From Kluyvera genomosp. 3 (GTDB lineage Bacteria > Pseudomonadota > Gammaproteobacteria > Enterobacterales > Enterobacteriaceae): a DNA stretch of 64,000 bases. The position numbers and the translations under genes were made by a program. The stretch lies in NCBI GenBank assembly GCA_002211745.1, contig CP022114.1, positions 3,008,645 to 3,072,644 on the forward strand, in the 5' to 3' direction. The notes under the pieces are model-generated. The model was given only the letters and a program-made list of their open reading frames with translations. It did no database searches and was not told where the DNA came from. Of this stretch, positions 1 to 10,141 are shown in pieces; within the stretch, counting starts at the first letter, position 1; every line of letters starts with the position of its first letter.

Positions 1-928
<928 letters not shown>

Positions 929-973
929 CTACCGGGTTCGGGATGAATTGCTACTGCCAGTTGTTACAGCTGG

Positions 974-1895
974 TTATTCGCGGATCGCCTCATGCCACAG
1001 CCCTTCCACGATACGCTGGGCCATAATCGCCTGCTCCCCGCCGTTTCCGGAACCGTCTGATTTTGCACGCATTCAATAAAATGACGCGCACAGCCGACAA
1101 ACCCACGCTGTTCGAGGGTCGTTTGCCAGCCGGGAATCGGCCGCGTCACGACGCCAGCGCCACGCTCTTCACGCCATTCGCGCATATCGGTGACCTCATA
1201 GAGCCCGCCGTCCGCCACCGCCTGCACCGACTCACGCTGGCTGCCTGCGCGGCGATGCATACTGGTGGTAATCTGTAGGCCTGGCTGGCTGAAGTGGTGC
1301 TCGGCATAGAACATGCAGCCTTCATCGGTGGTTTGCAGCACGCCATCGCTGAGTTTGGCCTTACCGCCCGCCAGCCACAGCGCGGTATCCACCACGTGCA
1401 GATAGTCATCCAGCAGGGTAAATCGCAGATCGTGCGGGCCGACGCTGTCGCTACGATGTTTATCCATGCGCAGCGAGGCCATTTCACCCGCCTGTTTTTT
1501 CAGCTCACGGTACAGTGGCGAAAAGCGGCGATTGAAACCCACCATCAGGGTCAATTTCTTGCGCGCCGCCAGCGCCACCAGCCGTTCCGCATCATCAAGC
1601 TTATCGGCCAACGGTTTGTCCACGCAGACGTGCACCCTGCGTTCAGCAACTCGCTGACCACCGCATAGTGAGACGCCGTGGAACTGTGCACAAATACCGC
1701 GTCGCACTGGGCGGCCAGCGCCGCCAGCGAATCGGCGTAAGGCATGCGGTAGGTTTCGCACACCTTCAGCGCCTTTTCTTTACCCGGCGACCAGGCGGCC
1801 TGTAGCGTCCAGTCTGTTGCCGCGCTCACCACCGGCAACCATGCCTTCTGCGCAATACCGCCCAGGCCGACCACACCAATGCGAATTTTAGCCAT
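974..1895 (-). CDS. yceM: YceM/MviM Gfo/Idh/MocA-family oxidoreductase
   Basis: Putative NAD(P)-dependent oxidoreductase of unknown substrate. The N-terminal Rossmann motif ([13 protein letters not shown]) and the DKPLA segment around the conserved lysine are both visible. The start at 1895 ([13 protein letters not shown]) overlaps the end of yceH by eight bases, which suggests translational coupling. Two one-base losses break the frame, near 1636 ([11 protein letters not shown]) and near 1040. After repair the protein ends in ..AIRE at the TAA at 974, giving the ~307 residues usual for the family. It lies between yceH and murJ as in E. coli. The function in the cell is not established. Confidence 0.9.
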
Positions 1896-2550
1896 GCTGA
1901 TTACTCCCAAGGTGTGCCAGCAGTGAATCCAGACGCTGTTTCAGTTCCGCAACTTCGCCTTCCAGCGCTTCAACCCGGTCGCGCAGATCGCCATCAGCCG
2001 CTGGCGCACTGCTCTGAGCCGCCACCGACTGTAAATCAACTTCACCGCTAAACAGATGCATATAGCGGCTTTCCCGCTTGCCTGGCTCACGCGGCAGACG
2101 CACAACAAACGGGCCGTCTTCGCGGTTCGCCAGACGTTCCAGGGTACTCTCCACCTCGGCCATGTCGGCAAATTCATGCATGCGCTGCGCGCGACCACGC
2201 AATTCACCTGGCGTCTGCGCGCCGCGCAGCAGCAGTGTCGTCACCAGCGCGACTTCGGCAGAAGAGAGTTTCAGATCGCCAAACTCCGAGTTGCAAAAAC
2301 GCTGTTCGTACTTGGTGACGCGGTTACCAAACCCACTGACCGTACGCAAATAGTGGCGCTTGACCAGGGTATCGAGCTGATCCTGAACTTCCGCTTCGCT
2401 GAGCGTCATCACCGGCTCACGATTGGTTTTCTGGTTACAGGCCGTCGCTACGGCGTTGATCGACAGCGGATACTGCTCCGGCGTCGTCACCTGCTTTTCC
2501 AGCAGGCAGCCGATCACGCGAGCTTCCAGAGGCGTTAATTGGTATTTCAT
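1888..2550 (-). CDS. yceH: YceH, UPF0502 family protein
   Basis: Conserved protein of unknown biochemical role, 220 residues with no interruption, close to E. coli YceH (215). It begins [20 protein letters not shown], a region that looks like a winged-helix fold. A C-terminal segment rich in Glu and Leu (residues ~195-215, [19 protein letters not shown]) should form a short coiled coil and may allow self-association. It sits 10 bases after rimJ and overlaps the yceM start, so rimJ-yceH-yceM-murJ are probably cotranscribed at least in part. No catalytic motif is visible. Confidence 0.93.
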   Translation of the reverse strand: MKYQLTPLEARVIGCLLEKQVTTPEQYPLSINAVATACNQKTNREPVMTLSEAEVQDQLDTLVKRHYLRTVSGFGNRVTKYEQRFCNSEFGDLKLSSAEVALVTTLLLRGAQTPGELRGRAQRMHEFADMAEVESTLERLANREDGPFVVRLPREPGKRESRYMHLFSGEVDLQSVAAQSSAPAADGDLRDRVEALEGEVAELKQRLDSLLAHLGSNQHG

Positions 2551-2559
2551 GGTGATTCC

Positions 2560-3142
2560 TTAGCGGCCAGGCGTCCATTGTGGGGTGGTTAAGGCGGTCA
2601 GTACGTGATCGCGCCATTCACCGTCAATCAGTAAATAGTCCTTCGCATAACCCTCTTTTTCAAAACCGAGACGCGCCAGCAGATTTCCGCTGCGCTGATT
2701 ATGCGGCATATAGTTCGCCATAATACGGTGAATATGCTGCGTGCGCTGCATATAACGAATGGCGGCGGTCAGCGCTTCGTACATCATCCCTGCCCTGCCA
2801 CTTCTGGCCGATTGAGTAGCCGAGATAACACGCATGGAACGACCCGCGCACCACGTTGGAGAAGTTGGCGACGCCGATGATCTCTTTTTCCTCAGGGTCA
2901 AGCAGCGCGAAATAAAAGGCGGTTCCCTGCTTGTGGAACTCGTTAATCATCGACAGGCGCGCCTGCCATCCTGAGGGATAGCAGTGGCTGTCATCGCGAA
3001 TGGGTTCCCAGGGTTTTAAAAACTGTCGATTCTCGGCGTAATAATCCGCCAGACGCCACGCATCCCGGTCGTGAATCAACCGCACAACCAACCGATCCGT
3101 GGTCAACCGAACTTTCGGCACGTTACTGCGATAGCCAAACAT
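2560..3142 (-). CDS. rimJ: RimJ, ribosomal protein uS5 N-terminal alanine acetyltransferase
   Basis: GNAT-family acetyltransferase that acetylates the N-terminal alanine of ribosomal protein S5 and assists 30S maturation. It begins [20 protein letters not shown] as in E. coli. The GNAT core is seen in [20 protein letters not shown] and the C-terminal part [20 protein letters not shown]. The frame is lost near 2798 (KWQG / GMMYEAL), and two missing bases are needed to rejoin the halves. The repaired length is 194 residues, exactly the E. coli length. In E. coli mdtH and grxB lie upstream. Here they are absent and a TatE-like gene is found instead. Confidence 0.93.
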
Positions 3143-3461
3143 CTCACTACTCCTGTACCCAATCTATACCCTGATCGTTTAACTATACCTGCCCGACGGC
3201 AGCCAATGAAAACAACACGCTGTCTTTTTGCATTGTGATAAAAAAGGACCACCGCTGGCAATACGAGAAAAGGTGAGATCGCGCGGAAAATGAAGATGTT
3301 TTGTCTTAACGGACGACAGACGCTAAGCAGTTGAGAAATGAGATAAAACGCAGAGGTTATTTTTTATCGGTTCCAGCAGGTGAATTTATGCCATTAACAG
3401 ACAAATATTTCCCCGCGTGGTTTGCGAGAATTGGTCATTATTTTCTCAATAGGTTTGTATC
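3143..3461. other. Intergenic region between rimJ and tatE-like gene
   Basis: This 319-base stretch occupies the place where E. coli carries mdtH and grxB. I see no reading frame of family quality and no remnant of either gene. It must hold the divergent promoters of rimJ and of the TatE-like gene. The sequence just left of 3460 is AT-rich (TTATTTTCTCAATAGG). Confidence 0.5.
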
Positions 3462-3670
3462 ATGGGTGAAATTAGCGTTACCAAACTCTTAGTGGTCGTC
3501 GTGCTTTTTGTTCTGGTGTTCGGCACCAAAAAAATCGGTTCCCTCGGGCGGACCTGGGCACGGCGCTAAAGGGCTTTAAAAAAGCGATGAACGACGTGCA
3601 CGCCGACACGGATGCCGACTTTACCGCAGAGAAGAAAACGGCAGAGAATAAGCCGCGCGACCAAGCCTGA
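3462..3670 (+). CDS. TatA/TatE-family twin-arginine translocase subunit
   Basis: Small membrane subunit that would form or gate the Tat pore for folded proteins. It begins MGEISVTKLLVVVVLFVLVF, a single N-terminal membrane helix, followed by GTKKI, the conserved hinge, and the amphipathic helix DLGTALKGFKKAMND. The tail is acidic and lysine-rich. The frame is broken near 3553, where one G seems lost in GGGCGG(G)AC. With it restored the protein is 69 residues, the usual TatE size. E. coli has its tatE elsewhere, by lipA. I cannot tell whether this is an additional copy or a moved one. The gap of 137 bases to yceB argues against a shared operon. Confidence 0.82.
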
Positions 3671-3807
3671 AGCCCGCAAAATCAGCGAGTAGCGTTCACC
3701 ATTTTGCCCATCCGCGGCACTTTCAGTATTTTCCGCTGTCAGATTGTTACTGACAGCGTATGCTGCTTATTGTCAGGATGCATACAACGCTTTACGTTGA
3801 GGAACCC

Positions 3808-4366
3808 ATGAAAAAATTGTTAGTCATTGCCGCCCTGATCGTTAGCGGCCTGGTTGTTGGCTGTAATCAGCTTACGCAATATTCGGTCAGCGAGCAGGAG
3901 ATTAATCAGGCGTTGCAAAAACGCAATAATTTCTCCAAAGATATCGGGTCCCGGGCGTGGCAGACGCCCATATCGTCCTCAACAATTTGACCAGCGCCAT
4001 TGGCCGTGAAGAGCCGAATAAAGTAAGCCTCAGCGGTGACGCGAAGCTGGATCTGAACTCCCTGTTCGGCAGCCAGAAAGCTAACATAGCCTCAAGCTGA
4101 AGGCCTTACCGGTGTTTAACCAGGAGCAAGGCGCCATCTACCTGCAGGAGATGGAAGTGGTGGATGCTAAAGTCACCCCGGAGAAAATGCAGTCGGTGGT
4201 GCAAACGTTGATTCCGTATCTTAATCAGTCGCTGCGCACCTACTTCAACAAGCAGCCGGCCTACGTGCTGAAAGAAGATGCCAGCAAGGGTGAAGCGCTG
4301 GCGAAGAAATTCGCGAAAGGCATTGAAGTGAAGCCAGGCGAAATCATTATCCCGTTCACCAACTAA
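3808..4366 (+). CDS. yceB: YceB, DUF1439 outer-membrane-type lipoprotein
   Basis: Lipoprotein of unknown function. The signal peptide ends in the lipobox LVVGC, with Cys at residue ~19 as the lipid attachment site. The rest (NQLTQYSVSEQEINQ, LPVFNQEQGAIYL, PEKMQSVVQTLIPYLNQ) follows E. coli YceB closely. The start is the ATG at 3808, behind GAGGAA. Two one-base losses, near 3950 and near 4087, interrupt the frame. Restoring both gives exactly 186 residues, the E. coli length. It precedes pyrC as in E. coli but appears to have its own transcription unit. Confidence 0.93.
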
Positions 4367-4431
4367 TCCTTGTTGTTCATGCCCGATGGCGCCATGTCAT
4401 TGGGCATTATTTTTTACGGAAAAGGATGCAA

Positions 4432-4447
4432 AGGAAAACGTTTCCGC
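4432..4447 (+). promoter_or_regulatory. Putative PurR operator of pyrC
   Basis: The 16-mer AGGAAAACGTTTCCGC contains the AAACGTTT core of the PurR box. It lies 54 bases upstream of the pyrC start. In E. coli pyrC is known to be repressed by PurR from a site in this position. The assignment is by motif and place only. Confidence 0.75.
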
Positions 4448-4460
4448 TTATCCTTAGTGC

Positions 4461-4494
4461 CCGGCAAAAATGACTGATATCCCACCAGCCGGAG
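4461..4494 (+). promoter_or_regulatory. pyrC leader hairpin covering the ribosome binding site
   Basis: CCGGC at 4461-4465 can pair with GCCGG at 4488-4492, and the right arm includes the first bases of the GGAG ribosome binding site. In E. coli and Salmonella, pyrC transcripts that start at C form this hairpin and are poorly translated, while low CTP shifts the start to G and frees the site. The same layout is seen here. Confidence 0.7.
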
Positions 4495-4500
4495 CCTTAC

Positions 4501-5547
4501 ATGACCGCATTACCGCAAGTTCTGAAAATTCGCCGCCCAGACGACTGGCATATCCATCTTCGCGACGGCGAGATGTTGAAAACGGTTGTTCCGTATACCA
4601 GCGAGCTGTATGGCCGCGCGATTATTATGCCGAACCTGGTTCCGCCAATTACCACCGTCGATGCGGCTATCGCCTATCGCCAGCGCATCCTCGACGCGGT
4701 GCCTGCCGGGCACGACTTCACTCCGCTGATGACCTGCTATTTGACCGATACGCTGGATCCAAACGAACTGGAGCGCGGTTTTAACGAAGGCGTATTCACC
4801 GCCGCGAAGCTGTATCCGGCTAACGCTACCACCAACTCCAGCCACGGCGTCACCAGCACCGATGCGATTATGCCCGTGCTGGAGCGCATGGAGAAGCTGG
4901 GCATGCCGCTGCTGGTGCACGGCGAAGTGACCCATGCAGAAATCGATATTTTCGACCGCGAGGCGCGCTTTATCGACAGCGTGATGGAGCCGCTACGCCA
5001 GCGTCTTCAGGGCCTGAAAGTGGTGTTCGAACACATCACCACCAAAGATGCCGCCGAGTATGTGCGCGACGGCAATGACCTGCTGGCCGCCACCATCACG
5101 CCACAGCATCTGATGTTCAACCGCAATCATATGCTGGTCGGCGGCGTGCGTCCGCATCTGTATTGCCTGCCGATTCTGAAACGCAACGTTCACCAGCAGG
5201 CGCTGCGCGAACTGGTTGCCAGCGGCTTTACCCGCGCCTTCCTCGGCACTGATTCCGCGCCGCACGCCCGTCACCGTAAAGAAGCCAGCTGCGGCTGTGC
5301 GGGTTGCTTTAATGCGCCTACCGCGCTGGGCAGCTACGCCACCGTGTTTGAAGAGATGAACGCGCTTGAGCATTTCGAAGCATTCTGCTCGCTGAACGGC
5401 CCGCGTTTCTACGGCCTGCCGGTTAACGACAGCTACGTTGAGCTGGTGCGTGAAGAGAGTCAGGTCGCGGAAAGCATCGCCCTGAGTGATGATACCTTAG
5501 TGCCGTTCCTCGCCGGAGAAACGCTGCGCTGGACGGTGAAAAAATAA
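4501..5547 (+). CDS. pyrC: Dihydroorotase (PyrC)
   Basis: Zinc enzyme that interconverts N-carbamoyl-L-aspartate and L-dihydroorotate, the third step of UMP synthesis, in the cytoplasm. It is 348 residues long and uninterrupted, the same length as E. coli PyrC. The metal ligands are visible: HIHLRDG (HxH near residue 17), the carbamylated lysine in AAKLYPA (~103), HGEVTH (~140), FEHITT (~178) and the catalytic aspartate in GTDSAPH (~251). The start ATG at 4501 follows GGAG after seven bases. The leader carries a probable PurR box and an anti-translation hairpin, which would adjust expression to purine and pyrimidine supply. Confidence 0.98.
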   Translation: MTALPQVLKIRRPDDWHIHLRDGEMLKTVVPYTSELYGRAIIMPNLVPPITTVDAAIAYRQRILDAVPAGHDFTPLMTCYLTDTLDPNELERGFNEGVFTAAKLYPANATTNSSHGVTSTDAIMPVLERMEKLGMPLLVHGEVTHAEIDIFDREARFIDSVMEPLRQRLQGLKVVFEHITTKDAAEYVRDGNDLLAATITPQHLMFNRNHMLVGGVRPHLYCLPILKRNVHQQALRELVASGFTRAFLGTDSAPHARHRKEASCGCAGCFNAPTALGSYATVFEEMNALEHFEAFCSLNGPRFYGLPVNDSYVELVREESQVAESIALSDDTLVPFLAGETLRWTVKK

Positions 5548-5580
5548 AATCGCGCCCCTGTTGTAAACTCCTGAATATGA

Positions 5581-5596
5581 CTGTATAAATATACAG
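5581..5596 (+). promoter_or_regulatory. LexA (SOS) box of dinI
   Basis: CTGTATAAATATACAG is a full CTGT-N8-ACAG palindrome with an AT-only centre, 22 bases upstream of the dinI start. It matches the LexA consensus as in E. coli dinI, one of the most tightly repressed SOS genes. Confidence 0.95.
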
Positions 5597-5617
5597 TATA
5601 TTACATAGGGGGCAATT

Positions 5618-5863
5618 ATGCGTATTGAAGTCACTATTGCAAAAACCACCGCGCTGCCGGCAGGCGCCTTAGACGCGCTGGCAGACGAACTTTCCCGCCG
5701 TATCAACAACCAATTTCCAGACAGCGGTGGCGCCGTTAGCGTGCGCTATGCTGCCAGCAATAACCTTTCCGTGATCGGTGGCATTAAAGAAGATAAAGAC
5801 CGCATCAGCGAAATCCTCCAGGAAACCTGGGAAAGCGCCGACGACTGGTTCATCACCGACTAA
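5618..5863 (+). CDS. dinI: DinI, DNA-damage-inducible modulator of RecA
   Basis: Small acidic protein that binds and stabilises RecA filaments and restrains LexA and UmuD self-cleavage during the SOS response. It is 81 residues long, the same as E. coli DinI. The sequence starts MRIEVTIAKTTALPAGALDA, and the acidic C-terminal helix (SEILQETWESADDWFITD) that mimics single-stranded DNA is intact. The ATG follows a GGGGG-type ribosome binding site. A perfect LexA box sits just upstream and a strong terminator follows, so it is a single-gene SOS unit. Confidence 0.98.
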   Translation: MRIEVTIAKTTALPAGALDALADELSRRINNQFPDSGGAVSVRYAASNNLSVIGGIKEDKDRISEILQETWESADDWFITD

Positions 5864-5887
5864 ATTTTCCCTCATTGTGTTTTTTTT

Positions 5888-5910
5888 GCCGGGTCGCCCC
5901 GGCTTTTTTT
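5888..5910 (+). terminator. Intrinsic terminator of dinI
   Basis: GCCGGG and CCCGGC arms around a four-base loop are followed by seven T residues, 25 bases after the dinI stop. Confidence 0.9.
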
Positions 5911-6139
5911 ATTCCCGCGCTTGTTTTTCTGTGATCAATCCCCACTTTTTACATTAGCGGTAAAAAATTGCGCGACATGGTTGTTTATTGCGCAAATAGC
6001 CGACTAACTCAGGAATTTGTGTTGCTTTTGATTTCAATTCTCGAGTATTTATTGAAGTGTTGTATACTGATAAAGCTTCACAAAAAATTGCATTAGACCT
6101 CGAGAGTTGTTGCCTTTTAACACGTAAATAAGGGTTATG

Positions 6140-6393
6140 ATGGAAAAGAATAATGAAGTCATCCAGACCCATCCCTCGTCGGATGGGACATCAGCACCGT
6201 AGATAGCTATGATGCGCTGATGTTGCGCCTGCACTACCAAGACCCCAATCAATCGAGCAATAAAGAAGCAGAAGTTGGCCAAACGCTATGGCTGACGACC
6301 GACGTCGCACGTCAGTTTATTTCCATACTGGAAGCCGGGATTGCCAAAATTGAGTCTGGCGATTACCAGGTCAACGAGTATCGCCGGCATTAA
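6140..6393 (+). CDS. bssS: BssS, biofilm formation regulatory protein
   Basis: Small protein reported in E. coli to affect biofilm formation, indole and autoinducer-2 signalling. Its molecular action is not settled. It reads MEKNNEVIQTHP, then after one lost C (near 6178, CCCC expected) LVGWDISTVDSYDALMLRLH and on to IESGDYQVNEYRRH. The repaired length is 84 residues, as in E. coli. Of two overlapping ATGs (6137 and 6140), 6140 is in the family frame. The gene lies between dinI and solA as in E. coli and is followed by its own terminator. Confidence 0.94.
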
Positions 6394-6425
6394 CGCCGAT
6401 ACTTTTCTCGTCGTAATGGCAAACA

Positions 6426-6450
6426 GGCACCCTCGGGTGCCTTAATTATT
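6426..6450 (+). terminator. Intrinsic terminator of bssS
   Basis: The inverted repeat GGCACC-CTCG-GGTGCC is followed by the T-rich stretch TTAATTATTTT, 32 bases after the bssS stop. Confidence 0.85.
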
Positions 6451-6531
6451 TTCACGCTTGTATAACAACTGCAGCTTAATTTACTCTACCAGACACAGAT
6501 TTCGCGCCTCATTATCGAGTCAGGAAAGACT

Positions 6532-7649
6532 ATGCAATACGATCTCATTATTGTTGGCAGCGGCTCCGTCGGTGCCGCAGCCGGTTATTACGCCCGTAAA
6601 GCGGGTTTAAACGTCCTGATGACCGACGCCCATATGCCGCCCCACCAGCAGGGTAGCCACCACGGCGACACGCGTCTGATGCGCCACGCCTACGGCGAGG
6701 GTGAGAAATATGTGCCGCTGGTACTGCGTGCGCAAGCGCTGTGGGACGAGCTATCCGCCATCAGCGGCGAAGAGTTGTTCGAACGCAGCGGCGTGGTGAA
6801 TCTTGGCCCGCCAACTCCACCTTCCTGCAGACCGTCGCCCAGAGCGCCGCGCAGTTTAACCTGCCGGTAGAGCGGCTGGACGCCAGCGCGCTGATGGCCC
6901 GCTGGCCCGAAATCACCGTGCCCGCCGACTATCAGGCCATTTTTGAACCCGGCTCCGGCGTACTGAAAAGCGAACTGGCGGTAAAAACGCTGATCGCGAT
7001 GGCGAAAGACGCGGGTTGCGCCCAGCTGTTTAACTGCCCGGTCACCGCCATCCACAGCGATGCCGATGGCGTAACGATTGAAACGTCTGAAGGCCGCTGG
7101 CAAGGTAAAAAACTGCTGCTGACCGCCGGCACCTGGGTGAAACAGTTCTACCCTGAACTGCCGATTCAGCCGGTACGTAAGGTCTTTGCCTGGTTCCAGG
7201 CCGATGGCCGCTACAGCCGTAAGAATAACTTCCCGGCGTTTACCGGCGAGTTGCCTAACGGCGATCAGTTCTACGGTTTCCCGGCGGTTGAAAACGAATT
7301 GAAGATTGGTAAACACAACGGCGGGCAGCTAATCAACAGCCCGGAAGAGCGCAAAGCGTTCGGTTCGGTCGCCAGCGACGGCTCAGAAGCGTTCGGCTTC
7401 CTGCGCCAGATTTTGCCCGGCATCGGCGGTTGTCTGTACGGCGCAGCCTGTACCTACGATAACTCGCCGGATGAAGACTTTATTATCGACACCCTACCCG
7501 GCCAGCCCGACGTGCTGTTTATCGGCGGTCTGAGCGGCCATGGCTTTAAGTTCGCTACCGTGCTGGGCGAAATTGCCGCCCAATTTGCGCAGCAGCAGAC
7601 GCCAGCGTTCGATTTAAGCCCCTTCGCGCTGGCCCGTTTTAACCACTAA
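6532..7649 (+). CDS. solA: SolA, N-methyl-L-tryptophan oxidase
   Basis: Monomeric sarcosine oxidase-type flavoenzyme that demethylates N-methyl-tryptophan and, less well, sarcosine, giving formaldehyde and hydrogen peroxide. The N-terminal FAD dinucleotide motif ([18 protein letters not shown]) and [20 protein letters not shown] are visible. Toward the C-terminus the covalent-FAD cysteine lies in [11 protein letters not shown], and [16 protein letters not shown] closes the FAD fold. One lost base near 6812 splits the frame. The repaired length of 372 residues equals E. coli SolA. A terminator follows. Confidence 0.95.
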
Positions 7650-7653
7650 AAAT

Positions 7654-7681
7654 GAACGGCCCGACAATGCGGGCCGTTCTA
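7654..7681 (+). terminator. Hairpin after solA
   Basis: GAACGGCCCG and CGGGCCGTTC pair across a five-base loop starting four bases after the solA stop. Only a short T run follows, so termination may be partial and allow read-through into yceO. Confidence 0.7.
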
Positions 7682-7692
7682 CAGAGAATGAT

Positions 7693-7806
7693 ATGCGTCG
7701 TCTGTTTTACTACCTGATCAACAACATTCGCGAGCACCTGATGCTTTATCTGATGCTCTGGCTGCTGCTGGCCCTCGCCGATATCGCCTATCTCTATTTC
7801 AGCTAG
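7693..7806 (+). CDS. yceO: YceO-like small membrane protein
   Basis: A 37-residue protein, [20 protein letters not shown] followed by a second hydrophobic stretch ending in YLYFS. It matches the core of E. coli YceO (46 residues, same neighbourhood beside solA). It should form one membrane helix. No in-frame ATG lies upstream that would give the longer E. coli form. yceI and yceJ, which accompany it in E. coli, are absent. The function is unknown. Its TAG shares the sequence CTAG with the stop of the opposing trhO gene. Confidence 0.8.
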   Translation: MRRLFYYLINNIREHLMLYLMLWLLLALADIAYLYFS

Positions 7807-8864
7807 TTGTTTTGCCCTTCCGGGTCAGGAATGCCTAAACGCGTATTCAAACGACCGCGCGACTTATTAAAAATCTTATTGCCGTTTTCGCGGCCCGCAC
7901 GTCGCTGACGTTGTTCCTCTTCCGGCAGCTTGTGTTCCTGCTGGCAGGCTTCGCTGCAGCAGCCTTCAAACTTCTCGGCGCAGGCCGGGCACTGAATAAA
8001 CAACAGGTGGCAACCGTCGTTCAGGCAGTTGGTGTGGCTGTCGCACAGCGTGCCGCACTGGTGGCAGTGGGCAATCACCTCATCGGAGATACGCTCGCCC
8101 ATGCGCTCGTCGAAGACGAAGTTTTTGCCGATAAAGCGTACCGGTAAGCCTTGCTCGCGGGCGCGACGCGCGTACTCAATAATACCGCCTTCAATATGCC
8201 ACACCTGCTTGAAGCCGTTGTGCTTCATCCAGGCGCTGGCTTTCTCGCAGCGAATACCACCGGTGCAGTACATGACGATTTTTTTATCTTTATGTTCCTG
8301 CATCATTTCCACGGCCTTCGGCAACTGCTCGCGGAAAGTATCTGCCGGAATTTCCAGCGCCTGCTCAAAATGGCCCACTTCATATTCGTAGTGGTTGCGC
8401 ATATCGATAAATACCGCGTCCGGGTCATCCAGCATGGCGTTAACTTCTGCCGCTTTCAGGTAGTCGCCGACATCGCTGGCATCGAAGGTAGGATCGTCAA
8501 TCCCGTCCGCGACGATACGATCGCGGACCTTCATGCGCAGCACCCAGAAGGATTTACCATCGTCATCAAGGGCGATATTCAGACGCAGGTCTTTAAGCGC
8601 CGGATCAAAGCTGTACAGCCGTTCGCGCAGCTTTTCCACGAGGCTGGCCGGGACGCTGATCTGGGCGTTAATGCCCTCGTGGGCGAGATAGATACGGCCA
8701 AAGACCTTGAGCTCCGTTAGCGCAACATACAGCGCATCCCGGGTAGCCCTGGGATCGACGATGGTGAAGTATTTATAGAATGAGATAGTGGTGCGTGGCT
8801 CGGTTTCTGCCAGCATCTGCGCTTTCAGCGTCTCATTCGAAATGCGGTTATGCAACACTGGCAT
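7803..8864 (-). CDS. trhO: TrhO (YceA), tRNA U34 hydroxylase, rhodanese family
   Basis: Oxygen-dependent tRNA uridine-34 hydroxylase that forms 5-hydroxyuridine, the precursor of the wobble modifications cmo5U and mcmo5U. The start is the ATG at 8864 ([20 protein letters not shown]), because the 16 codons before it are outside the family. An N-terminal acylphosphatase-like region is followed by a rhodanese domain with the catalytic cysteine in [13 protein letters not shown] (~residue 179). The C-terminus is cysteine-rich (CHQCG, CDSHTNC, CPAC, CCSEAC) and ends [17 protein letters not shown]. It is ~353 residues long and uninterrupted. The stop overlaps that of yceO on the other strand. Confidence 0.96.
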   Translation of the reverse strand: MPVLHNRISNETLKAQMLAETEPRTTISFYKYFTIVDPRATRDALYVALTELKVFGRIYLAHEGINAQISVPASLVEKLRERLYSFDPALKDLRLNIALDDDGKSFWVLRMKVRDRIVADGIDDPTFDASDVGDYLKAAEVNAMLDDPDAVFIDMRNHYEYEVGHFEQALEIPADTFREQLPKAVEMMQEHKDKKIVMYCTGGIRCEKASAWMKHNGFKQVWHIEGGIIEYARRAREQGLPVRFIGKNFVFDERMGERISDEVIAHCHQCGTLCDSHTNCLNDGCHLLFIQCPACAEKFEGCCSEACQQEHKLPEEEQRQRRAGRENGNKIFNKSRGRLNTRLGIPDPEGQNN

Positions 8865-9085
8865 GGTGTTCTTATCCTGCAAAATAGAATGGATGGTCTT
8901 AATCGGGCGCATGATATAGCAATCATCGTTAATTTACATCCCCACATTTTGCGCTACATTTTCATCACCAATAATAATACCGCGCAAAATCTCTGGCTAA
9001 ATTATCGCCGGTCGTGGCCCGGCATTTTGGTTGACGGAAAAATAGTGCGACAATAGAACCAGTTGCTCGTAAAAACAGGAAACAC

Positions 9086-10006
9086 ATGACCCAGTTACCC
9101 AAGTTCACCGCTGCGCTGCTGCATCCTCGCTACTGGCCATCATGGCTGGGCATTGGCCTGCTCTGGCTGGTCGTTCAACTGCCCTATCCGGTTATCTACC
9201 GTCTCGGCAACGCGATGGGTCGACTGGCATTGCGGCTGATGAAGCGCCGCGCAAAAATTGCCTACCGTAATCTGGAGCTTTGCTTCCCGGAGATGAGCGA
9301 AGAAGAACGTCATCGGATGGTGGTGAAGAATTTTGAGTCCGTGGGCATGGGCGTGATGGAGACCGGCATCGCCTGGTTCTGGCCAACGAAGCGTATTAAC
9401 CGCTGGATGGACGCCAGCGGCCTTGAGCACATTCGCGCCGTACAGGATTCTGACCGCGGCGTTTTGCTGATCGGTATTCACTTCCTGACGCTCGAAATGG
9501 GCGCCCGGATGTTTGGTATCCACAACCCTGGCATCGGTGTCTATCGTCCAAACGACAACCCGGTTCTCGACTGGCTGCAAACCTGGGGTCGCATGCGTTC
9601 AAATAAAAGCATGCTCGATCGTAAAGACCTCAAAGGGATGGTCAGAGCGTTGAAAAACGGCGAGATCATCTGGTACGCGCCGGATCACGACTACGGTCCG
9701 CGTGCCAGCGTGTTCGCCCCGCTGTTTGCGGTGAAAGACGCGGCGACCACTTCCGGCACCTGGATGCTGGCGAAGATGTCAAAAGCCTGCGTTGTGCCGT
9801 TTGTGCCGCGCCGCAAACCGGACGGTAAAGGCTACGAGTTGATTATCCTTGAGCCGGAGTGCAATCCGCCGCTGGACGACGCGGAAACGACTGCCGCATG
9901 GATGAACACCATCGTCGAGAAATGCATCCTGATGGCGCCCGAGCAATATATGTGGCTGCATCGGCGCTTTAAGACGCGTCCGGAAGGTGTCCCCTCCCGC
10001 TACTGA
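9086..10006 (+). CDS. lpxL: LpxL, lipid A biosynthesis lauroyltransferase
   Basis: Inner-membrane acyltransferase that adds laurate to Kdo2-lipid IVA. The protein is 306 residues long, as in E. coli, and uninterrupted. One N-terminal membrane helix ([20 protein letters not shown]) is followed by the acyltransferase domain, with the catalytic HX4E motif in [13 protein letters not shown] (~residue 132). The C-terminal sequence [14 protein letters not shown] is typical. The ATG at 9086 follows CAGGAAA. A strong terminator stands right after the stop, so it is monocistronic. Confidence 0.97.
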   Translation: MTQLPKFTAALLHPRYWPSWLGIGLLWLVVQLPYPVIYRLGNAMGRLALRLMKRRAKIAYRNLELCFPEMSEEERHRMVVKNFESVGMGVMETGIAWFWPTKRINRWMDASGLEHIRAVQDSDRGVLLIGIHFLTLEMGARMFGIHNPGIGVYRPNDNPVLDWLQTWGRMRSNKSMLDRKDLKGMVRALKNGEIIWYAPDHDYGPRASVFAPLFAVKDAATTSGTWMLAKMSKACVVPFVPRRKPDGKGYELIILEPECNPPLDDAETTAAWMNTIVEKCILMAPEQYMWLHRRFKTRPEGVPSRY

Positions 10007-10010
10007 TCGC

Positions 10011-10037
10011 AACGCGCAGCCCAGGCTGCGCGTTTTG
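10011..10037 (+). terminator. Intrinsic terminator of lpxL
   Basis: AACGCGCAGCC and GGCTGCGCGTT pair tightly and are followed by TTGTTTT, five bases after the lpxL stop. Confidence 0.9.
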
Positions 10038-10141
10038 TTTTAGCTTTAAAAGCTACCCACATTGCGGTGATATGAACACGGGCGCATAATTAGCAGGCTT
10101 ATAAATACATTCTCTTTTGGCGATATTGCCTGCGGAACCCT

